Positions 13,475 to 19,268 of a stretch of 19,268 nt of DNA are shown here, in pieces; position 1 is the stretch's first letter, and the number at the start of each line of letters is the position of its first letter. The position numbers and the translations under genes were made by a program. This DNA comes from Flavobacteriaceae bacterium (lineage in GTDB: Bacteria > Bacteroidota > Bacteroidia > Flavobacteriales > Flavobacteriaceae), in the NCBI GenBank assembly GCA_947482805.1, contig CANKLK010000025.1, forward strand, positions 1 through 19,268, written 5' to 3'. A model generated the notes under the pieces. The model did not search any database. It saw nothing but the letters and a program-made list of their open reading frames with translations, and had not been told where the DNA came from.

Positions 13475-14917
13475 ATGAATTATAGCTTACTAAAAATAGC
13501 ACTCCTAATTATTTTCACTTTTGGATTTTCTTCAAATGCTCAAGTAAAAAAATGGACACTTCAAGAATGTGTTGAGTATGCATTAAAAAACAACATATCT
13601 ATTAAACAATCTGAACTAGATACCAAATTAGCGGATATAGATAATAAATTAGCAGTTGGAAACTTCTTACCTAATCTAAATGCAGGCGGATCTCATTCCT
13701 GGAATATTGGTTTAAACCAAAACATTACAACAGGCCTTCTGGAAAACCAAACAATTCAGTTTACTTCTGCAAGTTTAAATTCAAGTATTGACATTTATAA
13801 CGGTTTGCAAAATCAAAATCGTTTACGTAGAGCTAAATTGGCACAAACAGCTTCATTATATCAATTGTCTAAAATGCAAGATGATATTTCGTTAAACATA
13901 GCTAATTCATATTTAGAGATACTTTTTAATAAAGAAAACCTAAAAGTACAACAAAACCAATTAGCCAATGATGAAAAACAACTCATTAGGTCTCAAGAAA
14001 TGGTCGATGCCGGAATGGTACCAAGAGGTGATTTATTAGACATGAAAGCCACAATAGCTTCAGACAAACAAAGAGTTGTTGCTGCAGAGAACACTTTATT
14101 TCTTTCAAGATTAAGTTTGGCACAATTATTAACTCTTGAGGATTTTGAAAATTTTGATACAGTCGATACAGATGCAGATTTTAAAATAAGTCCGGTATTA
14201 GCTCAAACTCCTGAAGCCATTGTTCAAAAAGCAAACGAATCAAGAGTAGAAATTAAAATAGCCCAAGCCAATTTAGACTTAGCTTCAAGAGACATAAAAA
14301 TTGCAAAAGGGGCAATGCAACCTAGTATTACGGGATTTTATAGTTTCAGTACAAGAGCTAGTTATTCCGAAAGAGTTACAGGATTTACTACCAACACGGC
14401 CAATCCTTTTTCAGTAATCGCACAAGTAGAAGGAACTGGACAAAATGTGTTACAGCAAAATTTTTTACCAATTTTTAGTAAAGCCGCTCCACTTTTAGAT
14501 CAGTTTAGTGATAACAAAGGACACAATTTTGGGTTGCAACTTACAATTCCTGTATTTAATGGTTTTTCAGCTAGAGGAAATGTAGAACGAAGTAAAATTT
14601 CTTTTGAAAGAAACAATAACGCGCTGACACAAGCAAAATTAGATTTAGAGACAAATGTTTATCGATCTATTACCGATGCTAAAGGCGCGTTGAATGCCTA
14701 TGAATCTTCGTTAACCACTATGGAAGCCAGAAAAGAAGCTTTCAACTATGCAAAAGAAAGATATGCGGTTGGGATGATGAATGCTTTTGATTATAATCAA
14801 TCACAAACTTTATTTATTAATGCGCAATCAGATGTTGTTAGAGCCAAATATGACGCGCTATTTAAAATGAAAATAGTTGAATTTTATTTTGGAATACCAA
14901 TCATTCAAAAACAATAA
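13475..14917 (+). CDS. TolC-family outer-membrane efflux protein
   Basis: A 480-residue TolC/OEP family protein that forms the outer-membrane duct of a tripartite exporter. A signal peptide is obvious (residues 1-22, ending SNAQ). Then comes WTLQECVEYALKNNISIKQSELD, the standard opening of the family. Long helices repeat in each half: first about residues 25-55 and 110-215, and again at about 250-285 and 375-460. Barrel strands lie between (GGSHSWNIGLNQNITTG; GLQLTIPVFNGFSARG). The block RSQEMVDAGMVPRGDLLDMKA and its second-half partner YAKERYAVGMMNAFDYNQSQ are the typical coiled-coil turns. The ATG at 13475 is chosen over the TTG at 13457 because it places the signal peptide correctly. The adaptor gene starts three bases after the stop, so they form an operon. 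Confidence 0.92.
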   Translation: MNYSLLKIALLIIFTFGFSSNAQVKKWTLQECVEYALKNNISIKQSELDTKLADIDNKLAVGNFLPNLNAGGSHSWNIGLNQNITTGLLENQTIQFTSASLNSSIDIYNGLQNQNRLRRAKLAQTASLYQLSKMQDDISLNIANSYLEILFNKENLKVQQNQLANDEKQLIRSQEMVDAGMVPRGDLLDMKATIASDKQRVVAAENTLFLSRLSLAQLLTLEDFENFDTVDTDADFKISPVLAQTPEAIVQKANESRVEIKIAQANLDLASRDIKIAKGAMQPSITGFYSFSTRASYSERVTGFTTNTANPFSVIAQVEGTGQNVLQQNFLPIFSKAAPLLDQFSDNKGHNFGLQLTIPVFNGFSARGNVERSKISFERNNNALTQAKLDLETNVYRSITDAKGALNAYESSLTTMEARKEAFNYAKERYAVGMMNAFDYNQSQTLFINAQSDVVRAKYDALFKMKIVEFYFGIPIIQKQ

Positions 14918-14920
14918 ATC

Positions 14921-16216
14921 ATGTCAAAAAAGAAAATTTATATACTAGTTGGAGTTGTTGTCACATTAATTATAGTGCTTGTTACTTTAAAATCAAAAGG
15001 AATTATCGGTGGTAATGATGATTTAAAACAGGTTGAAACTTCCAAAGTTGACGAAATAACAATCATTGAAACCGTTTCAGCAACTGGTAAAATCCAACCT
15101 GAAATCGAAGTAAAAATATCTTCGGAAGTCTCAGGAGAAATTATCGCTTTGCCGATAAAAGAAGGGCAAGTAGTAAAAAAAGGTGATTTATTGGTTAAAA
15201 TAAATCCTGATTTGTATACTTCAGGTTATAACAGAACCGTATCTAATTTATCAGGAACCAAAGCGGGTTTAAGTCAAGCAGATGCCACTTTTAAAGAAGC
15301 CAAAGCAAGCTATGATAGAAGTAAGACATTATTTGATAAAGGAATAATTTCAAGATCAGACTGGGACAAAGCTATTGCCGCTTTTGAAGGCGCGAAAGCC
15401 AACAAAGAATCGGCATATTATAATGTGCAAAGCGCTAATGCCACAGTAAAAGAAGCAAAAGACAACCTTGGCAGAACAACTATTTATGCTCCAGCTGACG
15501 GAACGATTTCTTCGCTTGATGTTGAATTGGGTGAGCGTGTTTTAGGAACACAACAAATGACAGGAACCGAACTATTGAGAGTTGCCAATTTGAATAATAT
15601 GGAAGTTGAAGTAGATGTGAATGAAAATGACATTGTAAAAATCAACATTGGAGACAGTACCAAAATACAAGTTGACGCCTATTTAAAAAAGGAATTCAAA
15701 GGTATAGTGACGAGCATTTCTAATTCTGCCAGTGCAGCAACAACGGCTGATCAGGTAACCAATTTTAAAGTAAAAGTTAGAATTTTAAAAGAATCCTACC
15801 AAGATTTATTAGAAGGGAAGCCGGCAACTTATTCGCCTTTTAGACCAGGAATGACTGCTACTGTGGATATTATTACGGAACGAAAAGAGAAAGTTATAGG
15901 GGTTCCAATTAGTGCTGTTGTAATAAAATCAGATACGACAGCAACCAAAAGCTATGAGATAAAAGACGAAGGTGAGGACAAAAAAGTTGCCACCAAAAAT
16001 GATAAAAAATTTGAATGTGTTTTTGTAAAAGTGGGGAATAAAGCCAAAATCAGAATTGTAAAAACAGGTATTCAAGACGATACTAATATTGAGGTTGTTT
16101 CCGGTTTAAATAAAGGCGACGTAGTCATTGTAGGACCATATACTACGGTCACAAAAGACCTGAATTCTGGTGATAAAGTTACTTTGGCAAAAGATTCTGA
16201 TAATGAGAAAAAATAA
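14921..16216 (+). CDS. Membrane-fusion (HlyD/MacA-like) periplasmic adaptor
   Basis: A 431-residue periplasmic adaptor of a tripartite efflux system. An N-terminal membrane anchor (6-24) is followed by a lipoyl-like half domain (VSSEVSG-type ISSEVSGEIIALPIKEGQVVKKGD, residues ~66-89 by pattern). A coiled-coil hairpin (~103-183) has YDRSKTLFDKGIISRSDWDKA at its tip, and the second lipoyl half contains TTIYAPADGTISSL (186-199). A beta-barrel follows, with FRPGMTATVDI (307-317). A Lys/Asp/Glu-rich stretch at 337-364 looks like an insertion in the membrane-proximal region. The family normally bridges an inner-membrane pump (MacB ABC transporter or RND) to TolC. TolC is directly upstream, but no pump gene follows; tsaB is next after 56 bases. 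The pump must be encoded elsewhere, or this pair works with several pumps. Confidence 0.92.
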   Translation: MSKKKIYILVGVVVTLIIVLVTLKSKGIIGGNDDLKQVETSKVDEITIIETVSATGKIQPEIEVKISSEVSGEIIALPIKEGQVVKKGDLLVKINPDLYTSGYNRTVSNLSGTKAGLSQADATFKEAKASYDRSKTLFDKGIISRSDWDKAIAAFEGAKANKESAYYNVQSANATVKEAKDNLGRTTIYAPADGTISSLDVELGERVLGTQQMTGTELLRVANLNNMEVEVDVNENDIVKINIGDSTKIQVDAYLKKEFKGIVTSISNSASAATTADQVTNFKVKVRILKESYQDLLEGKPATYSPFRPGMTATVDIITERKEKVIGVPISAVVIKSDTTATKSYEIKDEGEDKKVATKNDKKFECVFVKVGNKAKIRIVKTGIQDDTNIEVVSGLNKGDVVIVGPYTTVTKDLNSGDKVTLAKDSDNEKK

Positions 16217-16272
16217 ATTTAAGTTTCGAGCTACGTTTATAGAGTATAGACAAACCTGCAACTAATAATCCA

Positions 16273-16935
16273 ATGTACATTCTAAATATAGAAACGGCAA
16301 CCAAAAACTGTTCGGTCTCTTTGGCTAAAAATGGAGAAACTATTTTATGCAAAGAGATTGCAGAGCAAGGATATTCGCATGCCGAAAAACTACATGTATT
16401 TATTGAAGAAATTCTAAATGAAACGGGAATTGGCGTTAATGATTTGAATGGTATTGCCGTAAGCAAAGGACCTGGTTCATATACCGGTTTACGTATTGGT
16501 GTTTCTTCGGCTAAAGGCTTGTGTTATGCACTTGGAATTCCGTTGATTTCTGTTGACACCTTGCAAGTTTTAGCTAAAAAACTTGTTGTTAAAGATGGAT
16601 TGATTGTACCTATGCTAGATGCGAGAAGAATGGAAGTATACAGCGCCATTTTTGATATAAGTTATTCCAAAATAAAGGAAGTACAGGCAGAAATCCTCAC
16701 AGAAAATAGTTATGCAGACAGCCAAGAAATATTTTATTTTATAGGCGATTGTCAGGAAAAATGCAAAACGGTTTTAACTGCAGCTAATTTTCATTTTCTT
16801 CCCGAAATAGTTTTCCCTTCTGCAAACGAAATGAGTGTGCTGAGCTATGAAAAGTTAATCAATAATGACTTTGAAGATGTAGCGTATTTTGAGCCGTTTT
16901 ATCTCAAGGATTTTTTGATTACGAAATCAAATTAA
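16273..16935 (+). CDS. tsaB: tRNA threonylcarbamoyladenosine biosynthesis protein TsaB
   Basis: A 220-residue cytoplasmic protein of the ASKHA fold. With TsaD and TsaE it transfers the threonylcarbamoyl group to A37 of tRNAs reading ANN codons (t6A). It opens with ILNIETATKNCSVSL, the phosphate-1-type strand, has YSHAEKLHVFIEEIL, and carries the diagnostic block VSKGPGSYTGLRIGVSSAKGLCYAL (residues ~58-82 by pattern). PMLDARRMEVYSAIF is also typical of TsaB. Length is normal. The ATG at 16273 lies 56 bases after the adaptor gene; a weak -7-like TACGTTTA at 16232-16239 could give it its own promoter. Its TAA overlaps the stop codon of the convergent mscS-like gene. Confidence 0.95.
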   Translation: MYILNIETATKNCSVSLAKNGETILCKEIAEQGYSHAEKLHVFIEEILNETGIGVNDLNGIAVSKGPGSYTGLRIGVSSAKGLCYALGIPLISVDTLQVLAKKLVVKDGLIVPMLDARRMEVYSAIFDISYSKIKEVQAEILTENSYADSQEIFYFIGDCQEKCKTVLTAANFHFLPEIVFPSANEMSVLSYEKLINNDFEDVAYFEPFYLKDFLITKSN

Positions 16936-17765
16936 TTCTTCGAACTTTCTTTCACAAAAGGTTGAATAATAATTCCAGTAGCATCAAATGCATCTTTACA
17001 TTCTTCTAATACATCAGAACACATATCGCCAAAATCATCGTTTTTTGACCACGGACGAATGGCTAATTGAATAGCAGTATCGGTAAGAAGATTAACGACT
17101 ACTGTTGGTGCTGGATTTTTAAGGACATTTGGATTGTTTTCTAAAACCTGCATCACAATTTCTTTAGCGGTTTTTATATTGGTATCATAAGAAATATTAA
17201 AAAGCAAGTTAGCTCTTCTGTTTTTACCCAACGAAAAATTCGTGATAACGCCGTTAGATAGAATTCCGTTAGGCACAAAAATAGTTTGATTGTTTCCTGT
17301 AACTAATTTGGTTACAAAAATCTGAATTTCGCAAACTGTTCCAGCTACACCTTGCGCTTCTATAGCATCACCCACTTTGAATGGTTTGAATAAAATAATC
17401 AACACGCCACCAGCAAAATTAGATAACGAACCTTGTAACGATAAACCAACAGCTAAACCTATTGCTCCAAGAATAGCAACAAAAGAAGAAGTTTCAATTC
17501 CTAGTTTAGAAATAAAGGTTACAAATAGCAAAAAGCGCATTGTCCAGAGTAAACTGTCGGCTAAAAAAACTGATAATGTGGCGTCTAATTCCCTTTTAAC
17601 CATTAGCTTTCTTACCAAACGATTGACAAGTCGAATAGCATAAAGTCCGATGATAAGAACAACCAATGCCGAAATTAATTTCGGCGAATAATCAATTAAA
17701 AGTTTGATAAATTGATCAATATATTCGGAATAAGAATGAATATAGTGGAGTTCTCTTTTTTCCAT
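16932..17765 (-). CDS. Small-conductance mechanosensitive channel (MscS family)
   Basis: A 277-residue MscS-type channel that opens under membrane tension to release solutes during osmotic downshock. There are three hydrophobic segments: ~25-46, ~60-82 and the pore helix at ~88-118. The pore helix shows the Gly/Ala pattern AILGAIGLAVGLSLQGSLSNFAGGV and then the hallmark LFKPFKVGD, with a cytoplasmic beta/alpha domain behind (VPNGILSNGVITNFS, YDTNIKTAKEIV). Length matches minimal MscS. The ATG at 17765 is chosen; an earlier TTG at 17786 would add only seven residues and lies in a small palindrome. A -7-like TATTTTTA (minus strand, 17809-17816) precedes it. It converges on tsaB with stops sharing TTAA, leaving no room for a dedicated terminator. 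Confidence 0.93.
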   Translation of the reverse strand: MEKRELHYIHSYSEYIDQFIKLLIDYSPKLISALVVLIIGLYAIRLVNRLVRKLMVKRELDATLSVFLADSLLWTMRFLLFVTFISKLGIETSSFVAILGAIGLAVGLSLQGSLSNFAGGVLIILFKPFKVGDAIEAQGVAGTVCEIQIFVTKLVTGNNQTIFVPNGILSNGVITNFSLGKNRRANLLFNISYDTNIKTAKEIVMQVLENNPNVLKNPAPTVVVNLLTDTAIQLAIRPWSKNDDFGDMCSDVLEECKDAFDATGIIIQPFVKESSKN

Positions 17766-17829
17766 TTTTTGATAAAAAATCCCCAATATTGAGGAAAAAT
17801 TATTTTGGTAAAAATAGTAATTTTAAAAA

Positions 17830-18210
17830 TTAATCGCCATTTTCATTTGCTGGTTTAACCATATCTTCGGGTTTTGTTCTTATCTCTTCGGCATCTTCCG
17901 AAGCATCGTTGGCAAACGCACTTTTCACATTTGAAATAGCATTGTCAGCCATTTCTTCAGCTTTGTGGGCGATTTCATTTGCTTTTTCTTTTACTGTTTC
18001 TACTGCATTTTCGAGTGTTTCTTTAGCCTCAGGCATATGTTCACTTACTTTTTCTTTCGCAGCTTCTATCAGTTCTTCTGCTTTTTCTACTATTGGCGTG
18101 GCTGTAACTTTCGCTTTTTCTAATGTTTCTTCAGCAAAAGTTTCTGCCTTATCAACCACTTCTTTTGGGGTGGAACCAAATAATTTTTTAAAAAAATCTC
18201 CTATTGCCAT
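17830..18210 (-). CDS. LEA/YtxH-like helical repeat protein, Ala/Glu/Lys-rich
   Basis: A 126-residue protein with no cysteine, no membrane segment and no signal peptide. After the amphipathic start MAIGDFFKKLFGSTPKE it consists of a long charged helix (residues ~15-100) made of loosely repeated ~11-residue units such as AEETLEKAK, VEKAEELIEAAKEKV, LENAVETVKEKANE and HKAEEMADNAI. A disordered acidic tail follows (DASEDAEEIRTKPED). Such sequences resemble late-embryogenesis-abundant proteins and the soluble part of YtxH-like stress proteins. Protection of membranes or proteins under desiccation or osmotic stress is a family-level guess. It stands 64 bases upstream of the MscS gene on the same strand and may share its transcript. 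No specific function can be assigned. The antisense reading frame across it is an artefact of its codon pattern. Confidence 0.75.
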   Translation of the reverse strand: MAIGDFFKKLFGSTPKEVVDKAETFAEETLEKAKVTATPIVEKAEELIEAAKEKVSEHMPEAKETLENAVETVKEKANEIAHKAEEMADNAISNVKSAFANDASEDAEEIRTKPEDMVKPANENGD

Positions 18211-18261
18211 GACTTTAAATTTTGAGGGTTACTAAAAAACAATAATACGATTTTTATGCTA

Positions 18262-19268
18262 TTAAATCGCTATTTCTTTCCTGATTTCTTCAAAATCTGT
18301 TAAAGGTTTTTGACAAGTTTTGTTTTGGCATAAATAAAATAATGTTTCCTTATCAGAAAAACGATTTTCCAAAAACGGAAGTTTAGACACTTTCGTGCTT
18401 CCGGCAATTATTATGTTGGGCAAATAGTTTTTATTTAGTTTCTCAAGATATTCTTCTGCTTTAATTCCGCAAATGGCCAATTCTATATTGTGTTCTGAAA
18501 AATGCAAAAGCACATTCAGCCAATTGGAAAATGCTGATGGATAATCAACTGTTGGGACAATATTTTGAACCATTTGACGACAAATTTTTTCGTAATAACT
18601 ATTTTCAAAATAAATACTCAACTTAAATAATGCCTCAGCCATTACCGAATTAGATGCCGGAATAACATTGTCTTCTACTTCAAAGAGATTAGTGATTAAA
18701 GGGTCGTCCTGATGAGAAGTAAATGAGAAAAATTGGGCTTTATCATCATAAAAATAATCAAAAGTATAATCGGTTAATTGCTTTGCATTTTGCAACCAAT
18801 TTTCATCGAATGTGACTTCATATAAAGAAATAAATGCCTGAATGACATGCGCATAATCTTCGAGAAAACCGTTAATAGTTGCTTTAGCTTCGCTCTGTTC
18901 GGCTCCGCCTCGAGTTCCATTTTTGTAACTGTGTTTTAAATTTCCTTCGGGAGTCCAACAATTTTTGATGATATAATCAGCATTTAGCAAAGCGATGTTT
19001 AAATAATTTTTATTTCCTGTGGCTTTATAAGCTTCTAAATAACCTTTGAGCATAATGGCATTCCATGATGTTAAACATTTATCATCCAATCGCGGTTTGC
19101 TGTGTTTTTCTCTTTCGGCATATAGAATCTGTTCCCAGGATTTTTTCTTTAGTGTCAACGTTTTCAAAGAAATATTTTCCTGTTTTGCAATTTCTTCTAG
19201 CGATTGATTTTGGATTAAAACATAATTTTCATGTTCCCAAAACCCAAATGGATTTACATTAAAAACTA
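18262..19268 (-). CDS. DUF255/YyaL-type thioredoxin-domain protein, C-terminal part (5' partial)
   Basis: The frame runs to the window edge: upstream of the TTG at 19167 it continues as FNVNPFGFWEHENYVLIQNQ and beyond, so the N-terminal thioredoxin-like DUF255 domain lies outside. The visible ~334 residues are the alpha/alpha-toroid (six-hairpin glycosidase-like) domain of the family. The diagnostic block is KPRLDDKCLTSWNAIMLKG, followed by GFLEDYAHVIQAFISLYE, EDNVIPASNSVMAEALFKLS, and the C-terminal YLCQNKTCQKPLTDFEE, with two Cys spaced CxxxxC. The equivalent in mammals is spermatogenesis-associated protein 20. The molecular function in bacteria is unclear. The stop is at 18262-18264, 51 bases before the start of the next minus-strand gene, and no terminator hairpin is evident between them. 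Confidence 0.9.
   Translation of the reverse strand, partial: VFNVNPFGFWEHENYVLIQNQSLEEIAKQENISLKTLTLKKKSWEQILYAEREKHSKPRLDDKCLTSWNAIMLKGYLEAYKATGNKNYLNIALLNADYIIKNCWTPEGNLKHSYKNGTRGGAEQSEAKATINGFLEDYAHVIQAFISLYEVTFDENWLQNAKQLTDYTFDYFYDDKAQFFSFTSHQDDPLITNLFEVEDNVIPASNSVMAEALFKLSIYFENSYYEKICRQMVQNIVPTVDYPSAFSNWLNVLLHFSEHNIELAICGIKAEEYLEKLNKNYLPNIIIAGSTKVSKLPFLENRFSDKETLFYLCQNKTCQKPLTDFEEIRKEIAI

Noticed and set aside
17781..17794. Near-palindrome CCCCAATATTGAGG in the mscS leader, followed on the minus strand by a T-run
   Set aside because: As RNA it gives only a four-pair stem with a wobble, too weak for a confident terminator or attenuator. As an operator there is no second copy to support it.
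17909..18235. 108-residue Ser/Ala-rich ORF antisense to the LEA-like gene
   Set aside because: The repetitive A/E/K codons of the real gene leave the opposite strand free of stops. The product is low-complexity Ser/Phe/Ala.
1..19268. Mobile elements, CRISPR arrays, tRNA/rRNA genes, defence systems
   Set aside because: I saw no transposase, integrase, regularly spaced repeats, tRNA cloverleaf or rRNA-like sequence, and no defence-related domain.

Overview
The window is about 19.3 kb of AT-rich DNA that reads as a chromosomal segment of a member of the Bacteroidota, most likely a gliding Flavobacterium or close relative (family Flavobacteriaceae). The grounds are the type IX secretion/gliding gene sprA, a RemB-like gliding protein, several TAnnTTTG -7 promoter boxes typical of Bacteroidota, lipoproteins and signal peptides of Bacteroidota style, and a cytochrome oxidase assembly cluster arranged as in Flavobacteria. 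I see no tRNA, rRNA, CRISPR array, insertion sequence or phage gene. The window looks like ordinary core genome, with a few unexplained small elements.

Region 1 (1-4822) holds the C-terminal quarter of sprA, then gcvH (glycine cleavage H protein), a VanZ-family membrane protein that overlaps the end of gcvH, a strong intrinsic terminator, and a large RemB-like protein. The last one fuses a TonB-C-like domain to a Wzi-like outer-membrane barrel. SprA and RemB tie this region to secretion and gliding; gcvH and vanZ are passengers.

Region 2 (5067-6350, minus strand) is an MFS transporter of the MHS (metabolite:H+ symporter) type. The 329-base gap upstream of it holds a near-perfect Bacteroidota promoter for cyoE and, on the other strand, a possible 50-residue Cys/His-rich peptide.

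Region 3 (6652-11914, plus strand) is a cytochrome c oxidase biogenesis cluster: cyoE (heme O synthase), two subunit III genes (one with a large soluble insertion) and subunit IV. After a terminator/promoter come a cysteine-less thioredoxin-fold SCO paralogue, a canonical copper-binding SCO protein, a DUF420 (CtaM-like) protein and a small membrane protein with a CAMC motif. Subunits I and II are not here. They probably lie elsewhere, as in other Flavobacteria where they accompany alternative complex III genes. The last three genes overlap head to tail and are probably translationally coupled.

Region 4 (11920-19268) holds a DUF4403 lipoprotein (minus strand), then a divergently transcribed TolC and membrane-fusion adaptor pair without an inner-membrane pump, followed by tsaB (tRNA t6A synthesis). 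Running the other way are an MscS-type channel, a small LEA/YtxH-like helical protein, and the C-terminal part of a DUF255/YyaL-type thioredoxin-domain protein cut by the window edge.
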